Assembly (NCBI GenBank): GCA_021151525.1
Contig: JAGKXD010000004.1
Location: 25,862 to 89,861, forward strand
Direction of reading: 5' to 3'
From: Cellvibrionaceae bacterium
Lineage (GTDB): Bacteria; Pseudomonadota; Gammaproteobacteria; Pseudomonadales; Cellvibrionaceae
DNA: 64,000 nucleotides
Both the position numbers and the translations under genes were made by a program. The notes beneath the pieces were generated by a model that saw only the letters and a list, made by a program, of their open reading frames with translations, was not told the origin of the DNA and searched no databases. Every line of letters starts with the position of its first letter. The stretch's first letter is position 1. Of the stretch, positions 1 to 10,096 are shown in pieces.

Positions 1-1183
1 GGCGGCTGATGGGGTGCAAGCCGGCGGCGTCCAGCATACCTAAATGCTGGATATTACCCTGTACCCAGCGACGGTCGCGGGTAGCGTAGTCGATGATGTT
101 ACAAGGTACTTCTTCGTAGCTTCCTTCGAGGTCGGCGAGCAGGAATACATCCCAACCGGCGCGGCGCAACATGGCGGCTTCTACGAAGTCATGGCTCAGA
201 ATATCACCACCAAAAGGTGCTTTCCCGGGCAATGTAGGCAGGCCGCAGTGATCGATAAAGGCTTTTACGCGAATGATTGCATTGTGGCCCCAGTAGTTGG
301 CGGCACCGGTTTGCCAGAAGGCAATACCTGTTGCCAACATGGGGCTGTAAAGCACGGCAGCGAACTGTACAAAGCGGCCAAAGAAAGTCGTTTGGCGTAC
401 CGGAATGGGCACGGTTTGGATCAAGCCTGAGCGCGGGTTGGCTTGCATGGTACGCACCATACGCAGCAGGCATTTACCGCTCATCACGCTGTCTGCATCC
501 AACACAATCATGTGCTCGTAGTTCTTGCCCCAGCGCTGTAAAAACTCGGCGATGTTACCTACTTTACGATGCAGATTTTTTTCGCGACGGCGATAAAAAG
601 TTTGTTTGCTCAAGTCGCCAATGCGATCGGTAAACTGCTTCCATTGATCGCGTTCACGTTGGGCGATATCCAGCTTAGTGGTATCGCTCAGCATGAAGAA
701 ATCAAAATGTTCGATTTCACCTGTCGCTACTAGAGAGTTAAGTGTCGCTTCAAAGCCAGCGATAACGCGATGGGTATCCTCGTTATAGATCGGCATAACC
801 ACTGCGGTGCGCGTGGTAATGGGCAGGGCATCGTTGTAGATGCTGTCCATAGAGCGCAACGTTAGTGGGTCGCGGCGCATCATCAATAATACGAACCCGA
901 ACACCGCGCTCCAAAACGCTGTAGAAATCCAGCAGAAGGAGATGGCGAACAGGATCAGGATTACTGCTTCCAGCATGGTGACGCCATTGGCGCTGAGAAT
1001 GTCGTACATCATGTACACACCGCTGAAGGCCGTGATGACTGTCAGCAGCGCGTACACAAGGCGGCGCAAAGATTCGCCCGGCAGCCGGATTTCATTCTCC
1101 GGCATAAGGTCGCGATTAATAGGTTTGCTCACAATAGGCTCGCTGTTGGTTGAATTATTGGATGTCATCTGGGTACCAGACAT
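1..1183 (-). CDS. opgH: Glucans biosynthesis glucosyltransferase OpgH (partial, 3' end outside window)
   Basis: Inner-membrane GT2 glucosyltransferase that builds the beta-glucan backbone of osmoregulated periplasmic glucans from UDP-glucose. Only the N-terminal ~394 codons are inside the window; the frame is open to position 1. Visible are an N-terminal pair of membrane segments (about residues 36-85), then the glycosyltransferase domain with VVMPIYNED, the VLDADS motif, SHDFVEA and RDRRWVQGN, all characteristic of OpgH. I chose ATG 1183 because a GAGG lies 9 nt upstream; ATG 1168 is an alternative. It overlaps the end of opgG by 29 bp, so the two are translationally coupled as opgGH. Compared with the E. 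coli protein as I remember it, about 100 residues of cytoplasmic N-terminus are missing before the first membrane segment. Confidence 0.93.
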   Translation of the reverse strand, partial: MSGTQMTSNNSTNSEPIVSKPINRDLMPENEIRLPGESLRRLVYALLTVITAFSGVYMMYDILSANGVTMLEAVILILFAISFCWISTAFWSAVFGFVLLMMRRDPLTLRSMDSIYNDALPITTRTAVVMPIYNEDTHRVIAGFEATLNSLVATGEIEHFDFFMLSDTTKLDIAQRERDQWKQFTDRIGDLSKQTFYRRREKNLHRKVGNIAEFLQRWGKNYEHMIVLDADSVMSGKCLLRMVRTMQANPRSGLIQTVPIPVRQTTFFGRFVQFAAVLYSPMLATGIAFWQTGAANYWGHNAIIRVKAFIDHCGLPTLPGKAPFGGDILSHDFVEAAMLRRAGWDVFLLADLEGSYEEVPCNIIDYATRDRRWVQGNIQHLGMLDAAGLHPISR

Positions 1184-2816
1184 AACTCCAAACCTCACTT
1201 AAGCGCTTATTGTTGGACTTGATAAATACGCGCATATCAACAGCATTGTTGCCATCTGGCTCTACTTTGAAAGATGCACGATAAGTTTTGCCGTCGGGCA
1301 ATCTGCTTACGTGCAAGTCGGTAAAGTTGCCAGAGTTTTTGCCAAGGTCAGCTTCAACAACAGAACCCGCTGGCAATTTGTCTAAATCGCCACCTTGGAA
1401 ATCAATCGCAAATTGACGCTTACTCTTGGGTGGTGGGTTGCCTTGTGCGGCTACAGCGCCCCAGCCGGTGCGGGTGCGCAATACTTTGGCAAGAGTTTGG
1501 CCAGGAACGTTTGAATCCAAAGGTTGCAAGCTGTATTTGAATTCGCGGCTATCGCCCGCTTTCATTGGTTCGTCGGGTACCCAGTAAGCCACGATATTGT
1601 CGTTAGCTTCGCTGTCTGACGGAATTTCAACCAATTCTACGCGGCCTTTACCCCATGAGTTTTCTGGTTTTACCCACAAGCTTGGGCGGCGCTCGTAGTG
1701 AGCTTCGCTATCGAGATAGTTATTGAAATCACGATCGCGCTGCATCATGCCGAAACCTTGCGGATTGGTGTCGCCGAGCGATGAAATATGCAGGCCGCGA
1801 TGGTTAGACAGCGGGCGCCATACCCATTCACCGGCCGATGTCAGCATAGAGATGCCGTCAGAATCGTGCACTTCAGGGCGGAAATCATCAAAGCGCGATA
1901 CGTTCACGCTGTTTTCACCAAACATAAACATAGAGGTCAGCGGTGCTACGCCTAACTTCTGAATGTCCTTACGGGCATAAAGGCGAGCGGTTACTTTTAC
2001 TTCAGTTGCTGTGCCTGGGTAGGCGTCAAAACGGAATGCACCGGTAACTGATGGGCTGTCCATTAAGGCGTAAATCACTAAATGCTTTTCGGTTGGTGTT
2101 GGTTTCAACATCCAGTATTCGCGGAAAATGGGGAATTCTTCGCCTTTAGGTTCGGCAGTATCAATTGCCAAACCGCGTGCAGAGAGACCCCACGCGTGGC
2201 CAGGGCCAATAACGCGGAAGTAAGATGAAGCCGCGCCTTGGAACACCATGAACTCATCTTTGTACTGGCCGTTGTTCAATGGATAGTGAACGCGGAAGCC
2301 AGCATAGCCAAGATCTTTACCGGCGATGCCCGCCAACTTGGCTGCGGTGCCTTCGTAGTTAAAGTATTCTTGTTTGAATGGAACGGTGGTGTCATTGCCG
2401 TTGGTGGCCATATGCAACACAACCGGCTCTTTAAAGATGTAACCCGCGTGAAAAAGCTGTATTTCAAACTGGGCTTCGTTGCGCCACAGCGAAGAATCTG
2501 GACGGAAGCGCACAGAGCGATACTGGTCGTAATCCATTTTGGCTAAGGCTTCAGGCATATTGCCGGAGAACGGCTTGAAGTTACCCTTGGAGAGCAGCTT
2601 GGCGCGCGAGCTTATGGCATCGAACAGGCCGGGCTGTGAGGTTTCACTGGCGGAGGTGGGGGTGATTGTGGGTTGAGCTGCCAAGCTTTCACTGGCGACG
2701 CACAATGCCAACAGGCAAGAGGCGGTAAGGGCTAGGGTTTTTTGCAGTGGCTTGCTGCTAATCGACTTACTCTTAATCGATTGAGAGCGCACAGCATTTG
2801 TGAGCATTTTACTCAT
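1155..2816 (-). CDS. opgG: Periplasmic glucans biosynthesis protein OpgG
   Basis: 553 aa MdoG/OpgG-family periplasmic protein required for making or branching osmoregulated periplasmic glucans, working with the membrane synthase OpgH encoded just downstream. The N-terminus is long and basic, followed by a hydrophobic stretch (residues ~28-46) ending in SLAA, a plausible signal-peptidase site. The mature part carries the family's DYDQYRSVRFRPD region near residue 100, and the C-terminal Ig-like part ends in VWSYVWYPDD. Start at 2816 has a GGAG 8-9 nt upstream on the minus strand. The paralogue OpgD is an alternative, but the direct coupling to opgH favours OpgG. Confidence 0.93.
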   Translation of the reverse strand: MSKMLTNAVRSQSIKSKSISSKPLQKTLALTASCLLALCVASESLAAQPTITPTSASETSQPGLFDAISSRAKLLSKGNFKPFSGNMPEALAKMDYDQYRSVRFRPDSSLWRNEAQFEIQLFHAGYIFKEPVVLHMATNGNDTTVPFKQEYFNYEGTAAKLAGIAGKDLGYAGFRVHYPLNNGQYKDEFMVFQGAASSYFRVIGPGHAWGLSARGLAIDTAEPKGEEFPIFREYWMLKPTPTEKHLVIYALMDSPSVTGAFRFDAYPGTATEVKVTARLYARKDIQKLGVAPLTSMFMFGENSVNVSRFDDFRPEVHDSDGISMLTSAGEWVWRPLSNHRGLHISSLGDTNPQGFGMMQRDRDFNNYLDSEAHYERRPSLWVKPENSWGKGRVELVEIPSDSEANDNIVAYWVPDEPMKAGDSREFKYSLQPLDSNVPGQTLAKVLRTRTGWGAVAAQGNPPPKSKRQFAIDFQGGDLDKLPAGSVVEADLGKNSGNFTDLHVSRLPDGKTYRASFKVEPDGNNAVDMRVFIKSNNKRLSEVWSYVWYPDDIQ

Positions 2817-3177
2817 CCGCTTTTCTCCGTACAGGATTGGTCTGCAATGCAGGCATGTCGTTCAAAACAAGGCGCTTCGGTTGACTTCACCAATGCGCGA
2901 GTTTGTTCTTGGCTTTGAAGAAGGGGGCGTATTACACGCGCGTTTCAAAGCCGGCGCATTGTAATACATCCGCTGACAAATATAGGCGCAAAAACCAGAG
3001 CAGAACGAAAATTTTTTAAAAAAACAGTGGGTTGTCGCAAGCGAATTTGCTGAATGTAGAGTCTTGTGAATCGAATTTGCGCGCAGCCATATATCAGCTG
3101 CTACACTTTTCTGGCGTCTGGACAAAAAATACGTTATCGACGACCTATGGGCCAACTGGGACGAACTTGAATATTTC
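2817..3177. other. Divergent intergenic region opgG / hybrid kinase
   Basis: 361 bp with no convincing coding sequence. It must hold the promoters of opgGH (leftward) and of the kinase gene (rightward). A TACACT hexamer near 3101 could be a -10 box for the kinase, but the matching -35 is poor (TTGCGC with 19 bp spacing), so I do not call a promoter. No strong palindrome was seen. Confidence 0.5.
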
Positions 3178-5571
3178 ATGCTAAATATACGGCGGTACGC
3201 GCGCGATAATCCCATCGCCTTCCGATTATTAGGTTTAATTGTGGTCAGCAGCTCGCTGATCACCCTGTTTGCTATTTTGCTGCAGCTCTACGGCAACTTT
3301 CACGACGATGTTTCCTCTCTCGAAAAGCGCTTGGATCAGGTGCGTATTAGTACGCTCGCGAGTATCACCAAAAGCCTTTGGGGTTTTGATCAAGAGCAGT
3401 TGAGTATTCAAATTCACAGCGTGTTGGATGTGCAGGATGTAGTGCAGGTGCAGGTGGTATGGCGCGACTGGAACAATACTGAACAGTCCATGGTGGTGAG
3501 CAACAACAAACAAACCCAAGCTGAGATTGATGCCAAGAAAAGCCAATTTTTGGTTAAAGAGTATCCGCTCACTTATGAAGATGCCAGCACGCCAGAGCAG
3601 CGTCTTGGTACTCTCCAAGTCACCGCATCGCTCTCTAGTATTTACGATAAGTTGTGGGAGCGAGCGCTCTTCATTGCAATCGTACAATCTGCAAAAACTT
3701 TATTAATTTCATTTTTTATATTGTGGTTGGTGCACGCACTTTTAACGCGACACATGGAGGCTATTGCCAATTACGCGCGGCATTTAAATTTGGAAAGTTT
3801 GAACAAACCTTTGCGATTGCGGCGAGTTAAATCAGATCCGCGCCGCGATGAATTGGATAACGTTGTTGATGCGATTAATCACATGCGCGAAACCTTGTTG
3901 GAAGATTTGGATCAGCGTCGCACCATGGAGCTTGCGCTGCTCGCAGAACAAGAAGAAAAAATTGAAACGCGTCGCCAAAAAAATGCGGCAGAAGATGCGA
4001 GCCGAGCCAAAAGTCAATTTCTCGCAACTATGAGTCACGAAATCCGCACACCCATGAATGGTGTGATCGGTATGCTGGAAATGTTGCGCGATACTCCGCT
4101 TAACGAAAATCAAAAACACTACATAGATGTTATTCATCGCTCAGGTGAAACGCTGCTAGAAATCATTAACGATATTCTCGATTACTCCAAAATTGAAGCG
4201 GGAAAAATGCAGTTGGAGGATGAGGTATTTACACTCGATGATTTAATTGAAGATTGCTTACAGTTATTTGGTGCAACAGCGAATAAGCGCCATATTGAAT
4301 TGGTTGGAGGGGTGAAACCAAACTCCCCTTTATTGCTAAAAGGCGACCCCACACGCTTGCGACAAGTCATTATTAATTTGTTGGGCAATGCGTTTAAATT
4401 TACTAGCAAAGGTTTTATTGCATTGCAAGTTGGATTGGTGGAAGGCGCGACCGAGGAAAAACCCCGTTTACTTTTTTCAATTGAAGATAGCGGCATTGGT
4501 ATTGATTTAAATTCTGGCGTTAATTTATTCGATTCGTTCAATCAGGCGGATGCTTCAACAACGCGCAAATACGGCGGCACCGGATTAGGCTTAGCAATTT
4601 GCAAAAGTTTGGTTGAATTAATGGGCGGCGAAATCGGTGTGATTAGCGCAAAAGGGCAGGGCTCTACCTTTTGGTTTACTGCAGAATTTTCAGCGAATGA
4701 TTTAATTGTTAAGGAGACATCTCAAGAGCGCGACTTAACAAACTTGCTGAGTCAAAAACGGTTGCTGCTAGTGGGTGGCAATTCAAAAATGGTTGAGTTT
4801 TTGTCGGAGCATGGCAATGCATGGGGCTTGGAAATTCAAGCGGCAGCTTCCGCAAAATTGGCGCAGACAGCCATTCTACAAGCTGCACACAGTGGAGAAT
4901 CATTTGATTTTATTGGCGTAGATTCTTCTCTGCCGGACATGAGCGGTATTGAATTTATTCGCCAGTTACGCGCTCATGGAGAAGCACAAAATTTGCCAGC
5001 GTTTATGATGTCGGCGAGTGATATTTTTCAGGATCAGCAAGCGCTGCGCGCTTACGCAGTACACGCTATTTTGCGCAAGCCAGTATCAGGCAAGGCGTTA
5101 AAATATGAGCTTGCCGCCCTGCTTGGGCGCGAGGCTGAACCGATCGAGGTAATACGTAGTGCTGAGGTTCGGCCAGATAAATTCGCCCATCTTCGAGTGC
5201 TAGTGGCTGAGGATAACGCGGTAAACCGTATGGTCATTAAAGGCTTGTTGAGTAAGCTCAACATCACGCCAGAGTTGGTGGAAAACGGTCTAATGGCTTT
5301 CGATATGGTGCGCAAAGCAGTGCAGCCCTACGATGTCATACTCATGGATTGCGAAATGCCTGAAATGGATGGATTTGAATCAACGCGCAGTATTCGTGAA
5401 TTTGAGCGGGCGCGTAATTTACCTGCAACTCCTGTGGTCGCCTTGACCGCGCATGCCTTGCAAGAGCATCGCGATGCAGTATTTGCCAGCGGCATGAATC
5501 ACTACCTATCCAAGCCGGTTACTCTGGATAATCTGGTCGGCGTATTCGAGCGCATTATCCATAAAGGCTAA
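3178..5571 (+). CDS. Hybrid sensor histidine kinase with two receiver domains
   Basis: 797 aa membrane sensor kinase. Order: membrane segment (~17-38), periplasmic sensor (~39-160) with an LWGFD motif typical of small extracytoplasmic CHASE-type sensors, second membrane segment (~165-187), HAMP-like linker, HisKA with phospho-acceptor H287 in [10 protein letters not shown], HATPase with N box at N400 and N404, G1 DSGIGID and G2 GGTGLGL. Then a first receiver (~510-640) with D582 but VGGNSK where the acidic pair should be, so it looks degenerate, and a second, intact receiver (~665-795) with AEDN, D724, TA and K of the LSKPV motif. There is no C-terminal Hpt domain, so phosphotransfer probably needs a separate Hpt protein. 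The architecture is BarA/GacS-like, but the target is unknown. Divergent from opgGH, sharing a 361 bp region. No strong ribosome binding site precedes ATG 3178. Confidence 0.9.
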   Translation: MLNIRRYARDNPIAFRLLGLIVVSSSLITLFAILLQLYGNFHDDVSSLEKRLDQVRISTLASITKSLWGFDQEQLSIQIHSVLDVQDVVQVQVVWRDWNNTEQSMVVSNNKQTQAEIDAKKSQFLVKEYPLTYEDASTPEQRLGTLQVTASLSSIYDKLWERALFIAIVQSAKTLLISFFILWLVHALLTRHMEAIANYARHLNLESLNKPLRLRRVKSDPRRDELDNVVDAINHMRETLLEDLDQRRTMELALLAEQEEKIETRRQKNAAEDASRAKSQFLATMSHEIRTPMNGVIGMLEMLRDTPLNENQKHYIDVIHRSGETLLEIINDILDYSKIEAGKMQLEDEVFTLDDLIEDCLQLFGATANKRHIELVGGVKPNSPLLLKGDPTRLRQVIINLLGNAFKFTSKGFIALQVGLVEGATEEKPRLLFSIEDSGIGIDLNSGVNLFDSFNQADASTTRKYGGTGLGLAICKSLVELMGGEIGVISAKGQGSTFWFTAEFSANDLIVKETSQERDLTNLLSQKRLLLVGGNSKMVEFLSEHGNAWGLEIQAAASAKLAQTAILQAAHSGESFDFIGVDSSLPDMSGIEFIRQLRAHGEAQNLPAFMMSASDIFQDQQALRAYAVHAILRKPVSGKALKYELAALLGREAEPIEVIRSAEVRPDKFAHLRVLVAEDNAVNRMVIKGLLSKLNITPELVENGLMAFDMVRKAVQPYDVILMDCEMPEMDGFESTRSIREFERARNLPATPVVALTAHALQEHRDAVFASGMNHYLSKPVTLDNLVGVFERIIHKG

Positions 5572-5583
5572 TCATAATTTTGT

Positions 5584-5613
5584 GCGAAGCTTGTACTAGG
5601 CTTCGCGCCTTTT
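5584..5613 (+). terminator. Intrinsic terminator after the hybrid kinase
   Basis: GCGAAGC (5584-5590) pairs perfectly with GCTTCGC (5600-5606) around a 9 nt loop, followed by GCCTTTT. It lies 12 bp after the kinase stop. Confidence 0.65.
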
Positions 5614-5661
5614 GGGGTAAGCCAATTGTTGCGCGCTATAGGTGCCATAGGTTTTTTCTCC

Positions 5662-5690
5662 TTGCGAGACAAGTGTTCAATCCTTATGAT
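5662..5690 (+). promoter_or_regulatory. Probable sigma-70 promoter of trxA
   Basis: TTGCGA (5662-5667) and TATGAT (5685-5690) are separated by 17 bp, 40 bp before the trxA start. Confidence 0.55.
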
Positions 5691-5729
5691 GCCAATTGTC
5701 TATTAAAAGCCTAGTAGTGGAGTTTAAAA

Positions 5730-6059
5730 ATGAGTAGCGATGCAATTGTTCATGTAAGTGATGCCAGTTTTGCGCAAGACGTATTAAGTGCAGATCTTCC
5801 TGTGTTGGTGGATTTTTGGGCGGCTTGGTGCGGTCCATGCAAAATGATTGCACCTATTCTTGATGATTTGGCTGAGCAATATGCGGGCAAGGTAAAAATT
5901 GCCAAAGTTGACGTAGATGCCAACAAAGAAGTTCCAGGCAAATTCGGTATTCGCGGTATTCCTACCCTGATTTTGTTCAAAAATGGCGAGCCAGCTGCAA
6001 CTAAAGTAGGTGCATTGTCAAAAGCGCAATTGGTTGAGTTCATCAATAGCTCAATCTAA
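5730..6059 (+). CDS. trxA: Thioredoxin 1
   Basis: 109 aa cytoplasmic protein-disulfide reductase, reduced by thioredoxin reductase. The redox motif WCGPC has its cysteines at 34 and 37; the cis-proline loop reads RGIPTL and the C-terminal part VGALSKAQL, matching E. coli TrxA almost residue for residue. Length is that of the family. It has its own promoter upstream and a terminator directly downstream, so it is probably monocistronic. It sits directly upstream of rho, the same order as in E. coli. Confidence 0.97.
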   Translation: MSSDAIVHVSDASFAQDVLSADLPVLVDFWAAWCGPCKMIAPILDDLAEQYAGKVKIAKVDVDANKEVPGKFGIRGIPTLILFKNGEPAATKVGALSKAQLVEFINSSI

Positions 6060-6067
6060 ATAAAAAG

Positions 6068-6107
6068 GGCTGCGAGTTTATTTAAGGCTTCGCAGCCTGC
6101 TTTTTTA
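6068..6107 (+). terminator. Intrinsic terminator of trxA
   Basis: GGCTGCGA (6068-6075) pairs with TCGCAGCC (6090-6097), followed by TGCTTTTTT. It separates trxA from the rho promoter. Confidence 0.8.
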
Positions 6108-6160
6108 GCACTAAAAGCCCCCGTTTTTAACGATTGTTCAAGCTGTTTTAATTTTTCGTT

Positions 6161-6189
6161 TTGCACTTGGCTGATTTAGCCGCTATACT
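6161..6189 (+). promoter_or_regulatory. Sigma-70 promoter of rho
   Basis: TTGCAC (6161-6166) and TATACT (6184-6189) with an ideal 17 bp spacer. It predicts a transcript start near 6196 and a leader of about 259 nt before rho. Confidence 0.75.
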
Positions 6190-6195
6190 CAAGCC

Positions 6196-6454
6196 ATCTC
6201 CTTATCCAGCATCGAACTTTAGGGTTTACTTCCCATCGGATAAGATCTAACTCCCTGCTGTTTCTCACCCTGATTACAGAATATATCCAGTTGAGTTTTC
6301 CAACAGGTCGAGTTTTCAACAAAGAGCTTCAAACGTTATTACCGTAAAACTGCTAGCGACAAATAACAGAAAAAATTACGCAACAGATTTCAACTTTTAA
6401 TTATTCAGCCATCCGGCTTACTTTCTGCAACAACCATCCTACAAAGCATTACTT
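6196..6454 (+). promoter_or_regulatory. Long C-rich, G-poor leader of rho mRNA (possible autoregulatory rut region)
   Basis: The stretch between the predicted start and the rho ATG contains many CC/TC/CA dinucleotides, few G residues and no strong hairpin, the composition expected of a Rho loading (rut) site. Rho is known to attenuate its own transcript in E. coli; that the same holds here is inference. No Shine-Dalgarno sequence is evident before ATG 6455. With the trxA terminator this accounts for the 395 bp trxA-rho gap. Confidence 0.45.
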
Positions 6455-7714
6455 ATGAATCTTACCGACTTAAAACTCAAACCCATCGAAGAACTTATTG
6501 ATATAGCGCGTGAAATGGGGCTTGAAAGCCTAGCGCGTTCTCGCAAGCAGGACATTATTTTTAATATCCTCAAGCGCCACGCAAAAGGTGGTGAAGATAT
6601 TTATGGCGATGGCGTTCTAGAAATCTTGGTCGATGGTTTTGGCTTTTTGCGTTCTGCCGACTCATCCTACCTTGCAGGTCCCGATGATATTTACGTGTCG
6701 CCCAGTCAAATTCGCCGCTTCAATTTGCGCACTGGCGATACGATTTCTGGCAAGATTCGCCCACCTAAAGAAGGTGAACGTTATTTTGCGTTGTTGAAAG
6801 TTAACGAAATTAATTTCGATAAACCAGAAAACTCTCGCAACAAAATTCTGTTTGAAAACCTCACGCCTTTATTTCCCGATGAGCGTTTATTGCTCGAAGC
6901 CGGTAACGGTTCTACCGAAGATTTGACTGGTCGTATCATTGATTTGATCGCGCCAATCGGTAAAGGTCAGCGCGGTTTGATTGTTGCTCCGCCAAAAGCG
7001 GGTAAAACCATCATGATGCAAAATATTGCGCAGGCAATTACGCGCAATAATCCCGAATGTCATTTGATTGTGCTGTTGATTGACGAGCGTCCAGAAGAAG
7101 TTACCGAAATGCAGCGCTCAGTGCGCGGCGAAGTTGTTGCTTCTACCTTCGATGAGCCGCCATCACGCCACGTGCAAGTTGCCGATATGGTAATTGAGCG
7201 CGCCAAGCGTCTGGTTGAACACAAAAAAGACGTCATCATTCTGCTCGATTCTATTACTCGTCTCGCGCGTGCATACAACACCGTAATTCCTTCATCCGGT
7301 AAGGTATTAACCGGTGGTGTGGATGCTCACGCACTTGAACGCCCCAAGCGCTTCTTCGGTGCTGCACGTAATATCGAAGAGGGTGGCAGCTTGAGTATTA
7401 TCGCCACTGCGCTTGTTGATACCGGCTCCAAAATGGACGAAGTTATTTACGAAGAGTTTAAAGGTACAGGTAACCTTGAATTGCATCTCGATCGTAAAAT
7501 TGCTGAAAAACGTATTTACCCAGCGATCAATTTGCGTCGTTCCGGCACACGCCGTGAAGACTTGTTGATGAAAGATGACGAGCAACAACGTGTGTGGATT
7601 TTGCGCCGCTTGTTGAACGATATGGAAGATGTTGCGGCAACCGAATTCTTGTTGGATAAATTGAAAGATTTCAAAACCAACGATGAATTCTTTATGTCGA
7701 TGAAACGCAAATAA
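6455..7714 (+). CDS. rho: Transcription termination factor Rho
   Basis: 419 aa hexameric RNA-dependent ATPase/helicase that ends transcription. N-terminal Rho_N (~1-47), then the cold-shock-like RNA-binding domain with DGFGFLRS and [10 protein letters not shown], then the RecA-like ATPase with Walker A PPKAGKT, Walker B VIILLDS and the Q/R loops. Identity to E. coli Rho is very high across the whole 419 residues. It has its own promoter with a long leader, and a perfect 16 bp terminator hairpin follows. Confidence 0.98.
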   Translation: MNLTDLKLKPIEELIDIAREMGLESLARSRKQDIIFNILKRHAKGGEDIYGDGVLEILVDGFGFLRSADSSYLAGPDDIYVSPSQIRRFNLRTGDTISGKIRPPKEGERYFALLKVNEINFDKPENSRNKILFENLTPLFPDERLLLEAGNGSTEDLTGRIIDLIAPIGKGQRGLIVAPPKAGKTIMMQNIAQAITRNNPECHLIVLLIDERPEEVTEMQRSVRGEVVASTFDEPPSRHVQVADMVIERAKRLVEHKKDVIILLDSITRLARAYNTVIPSSGKVLTGGVDAHALERPKRFFGAARNIEEGGSLSIIATALVDTGSKMDEVIYEEFKGTGNLELHLDRKIAEKRIYPAINLRRSGTRREDLLMKDDEQQRVWILRRLLNDMEDVAATEFLLDKLKDFKTNDEFFMSMKRK

Positions 7715-7740
7715 TTACCGCATTTTTTGGCGGAATATGA

Positions 7741-7780
7741 AAAACGCCTTCCGCCACTTTCGCTGGCGGAAGGCGTTTTT
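7741..7780 (+). terminator. Strong intrinsic terminator of rho
   Basis: A perfect 16 bp stem: 7741-7756 pairs with 7764-7779 around a 7 nt loop, running into TTTTTGTTTT. Confidence 0.92.
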
Positions 7781-7807
7781 GTTTTAATGGTTTAAGGATT
7801 TTTGTAA

Positions 7808-9289
7808 ATGAAATATAAAGATCTCCGCGATTTTATTGCGCTGTTGGAAACGCGTGGCCAACTCAAGCGCATCACGCAAGAAATTGATCCCCATCTTGAA
7901 ATGACGGAAATTTGCGATCGCACTCTGCGTGCAGGCGGGCCTGCGCTTTTATTCGAAAATCCCAAAGGCTATGGGATTCCTGTTCTCGGAAATTTATTTG
8001 GTACACCCGAGCGCGTTGCATTGGGAATGGGGCAAGAATCTGTTTCTGCGCTACGTGAAGTGGGGCGGTTGCTCGCATTTTTAAAGGAACCGGAACCACC
8101 AAAAGGCTTTAAAGATGCGTGGGAAAAGTTGCCTATTTTCAAACAAGTTTTAAATATGGCTCCCAAGGTGTTAAGCAAAGCGCCTTGTCAGGAATTCGTG
8201 TTGGAAGGCGATGCAGTAGATTTAGATAAGCTACCGATTCAAACCTGTTGGCCGGGGGATGCTGGCCCGCTGGTGACCTGGCCTTTGGTTGTTACACGCG
8301 GTCCGCACAAAGAAAGACAAAACCTCGGTATTTACCGCATGCAAAAAATTGGAAAAAACCGTTTGATTATGCGCTGGCTTTCGCATCGCGGTGGCGCTTT
8401 AGATTTTCGCGAATACCAATTGCAAAACCCGGGTAAAAATTTTCCTGTTGCCGTGGCGCTGGGGGCTGACCCAGCAACAATTCTTGGCGCGGTAACGCCA
8501 GTTCCTGATACGCTTTCTGAATATGCATTTGCAGGTTTGTTGCGCGGCGATAAAACCGAAGTAGTTAAATGTATTGGCAATGAGCTACAAGTGCCGGCAT
8601 CTGCCGAATTTATTTTGGAAGGTTTTATTGCGCCGAATGATATGGCGCCTGAAGGCCCTTTCGGCGATCACACGGGTTATTACAACGAAGTCGATAGTTT
8701 TCCAGTGTTTACTGTTGAGCGAATTACACACAGAAAAGATCCCATTTACCACAGCACTTATACGGGGCGTCCGCCGGATGAACCAGCAATTCTTGGTGTT
8801 GCATTGAATGAGGTTTTTGTACCGATTTTGCAAAAGCAGTTTCCAGAAATTGTAGATTTTTATTTGCCGCCGGAAGGTTGCTCCTATCGCATGGCGGTGG
8901 TGACCATGAAGAAACAATATCCTGGGCATGCCAAGCGCGTGATGATGGGAGTGTGGAGTTTCTTGCGGCAATTTATGTACACCAAATTTGTCATAGTTAC
9001 CGACGATGATGTGAATGCACGCGATTGGAATGATGTTATTTGGGCAATGACCACGCGTATGGATCCAGCGCGCGATACGCTGATGATTGAAAATACTCCC
9101 ATTGATTATTTAGATTTTGCATCGCCCGTATCTGGTCTTGGTTCAAAAATTGGTTTCGATGCAACCAATAAATGGCCGGGCGAAACCACACGTGAATGGG
9201 GTGTTCCCATTGAAATGGATCAAGCCGTAAAAACACGCGTTGATGAACTGTGGGATTCACTTGGCATTGAGTTGCCCGCATCGCATTAA
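7808..9289 (+). CDS. ubiD: 4-hydroxy-3-polyprenylbenzoate decarboxylase UbiD
   Basis: 493 aa prenylated-FMN-dependent decarboxylase of ubiquinone biosynthesis; its cofactor is made by UbiX, which is not in the window. Near-identical in layout to E. coli Ubi[24 protein letters not shown], the [10 protein letters not shown] segment, and the [15 protein letters not shown] segment holding the catalytic glutamate (E282). Length is that of the family. It starts 28 bp after the rho terminator, so a promoter must lie inside or just after it, or there is read-through. Start chosen at ATG 7808 (MKYKDLRDF), which matches the family N-terminus. Confidence 0.96.
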   Translation: MKYKDLRDFIALLETRGQLKRITQEIDPHLEMTEICDRTLRAGGPALLFENPKGYGIPVLGNLFGTPERVALGMGQESVSALREVGRLLAFLKEPEPPKGFKDAWEKLPIFKQVLNMAPKVLSKAPCQEFVLEGDAVDLDKLPIQTCWPGDAGPLVTWPLVVTRGPHKERQNLGIYRMQKIGKNRLIMRWLSHRGGALDFREYQLQNPGKNFPVAVALGADPATILGAVTPVPDTLSEYAFAGLLRGDKTEVVKCIGNELQVPASAEFILEGFIAPNDMAPEGPFGDHTGYYNEVDSFPVFTVERITHRKDPIYHSTYTGRPPDEPAILGVALNEVFVPILQKQFPEIVDFYLPPEGCSYRMAVVTMKKQYPGHAKRVMMGVWSFLRQFMYTKFVIVTDDDVNARDWNDVIWAMTTRMDPARDTLMIENTPIDYLDFASPVSGLGSKIGFDATNKWPGETTREWGVPIEMDQAVKTRVDELWDSLGIELPASH

Positions 9290-9351
9290 TTCGCATACGC
9301 TGCGGTTCAAATGTGTTGCAATCTTGATGCACAAATTTTAACGGAGTTGCC

Positions 9352-9543
9352 ATGAGTTTGTTGGAAGAATGCGCAGCAGATTGTCCTTATTGCGGCGAGC
9401 CTATTACGGTGTTAGTAGACACTTCCGTCGATGAACAATCCTATACAGAAGATTGTGAAGTTTGCTGTCGGCCGATGATTATCAATGCGTGGGTCGATGA
9501 AGATGGTAGTGTGGGCGTTAATCTGCAACGTGAAGATGAGTAG
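9352..9543 (+). CDS. CPXCG-motif cysteine-rich small protein
   Basis: 63 aa acidic protein with two CxxC pairs (C11/C14 in CPYCGEP and C35/C38), the pattern of a zinc-ribbon-like fold. This is the CPXCG-motif family (Cys_rich_CPXG) of unknown function, common in gammaproteobacteria. GGAG precedes the ATG by 6 nt. It lies between ubiD and mscL on the same strand, but nothing indicates a shared function. Confidence 0.85.
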   Translation: MSLLEECAADCPYCGEPITVLVDTSVDEQSYTEDCEVCCRPMIINAWVDEDGSVGVNLQREDE

Positions 9544-9572
9544 CAAAATCCAATAAAAGCAGGCTGGTGTGC

Positions 9573-9601
9573 TTGGTTTAGTGCACTTTATAGGGTATAA
9601 A
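9573..9601 (+). promoter_or_regulatory. Candidate promoter of mscL
   Basis: TTGGTT (9573-9578) and TATAAA (9596-9601) with 17 bp spacing, 54 bp before the mscL start. The -35 box is only a half match. Confidence 0.4.
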
Positions 9602-9655
9602 AACCCGAGCGCGTAATTGATCGGGCGCATCGTCGAAATTCAGAAAGGGGATTTT

Positions 9656-10048
9656 ATGAGTATTCTAAAAGAGTTCAAAGATTTTGCTGTTAAAGGCAAT
9701 GTAGTAGATCTAGCGGTAGGTATTATTATTGGTGCAGCCTTCGGCAAAATTGTGACCTCTATAGTGGCGGATGTGATTATGCCGCCCATAGGTTTGTTGA
9801 TTGGCGGTGTGGATTTTAGTGATTTGGTGATCACGCTCAAAGCGGCTGAAGGAGCTACACCCGCGGTAGTTATTTCAATTGGCAAGTTTTTGCAAACGGT
9901 GATCGATTTCACCATCATTGCGTTTGCGGTTTTCTTGTTAATTAAAGTGATTAACAAAGTAAAAGCCAAAGAGCCTGTTGCGGCGGTAACGCCACCGCAA
10001 GAGCTGTTATTGATGGAAATTCGCGATTTGTTGCGCGACAAAAAATAG
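9656..10048 (+). CDS. mscL: Large-conductance mechanosensitive channel MscL
   Basis: 130 aa inner-membrane channel, a homopentamer in the family, that opens under osmotic down-shock. N-terminal amphipathic [15 protein letters not shown], first membrane helix with the glycine-rich pore segment [15 protein letters not shown], second helix (~77-98) and a short C-terminal helix with [10 protein letters not shown] start at ATG 9656 because GAAAGGGG stands 5-12 nt upstream and the family begins here; an upstream in-frame codon at 9617 would add 13 unsupported residues. A terminator follows. Confidence 0.96.
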   Translation: MSILKEFKDFAVKGNVVDLAVGIIIGAAFGKIVTSIVADVIMPPIGLLIGGVDFSDLVITLKAAEGATPAVVISIGKFLQTVIDFTIIAFAVFLLIKVINKVKAKEPVAAVTPPQELLLMEIRDLLRDKK

Positions 10049-10073
10049 CGGCCTTGCAATCTCAAGTTTAAAG

Positions 10074-10096
10074 ACGCGGCTATGCCGCGTTTTTTT
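10074..10096 (+). terminator. Intrinsic terminator of mscL
   Basis: ACGCGGC (10074-10080) pairs with GCCGCGT (10084-10090) around a 3 nt loop, followed by six T. Confidence 0.85.

Noticed and set aside
3099..3108. Promoter of the hybrid kinase with TACACT as -10
   Set aside because: No -35 box with acceptable spacing; left uncalled.
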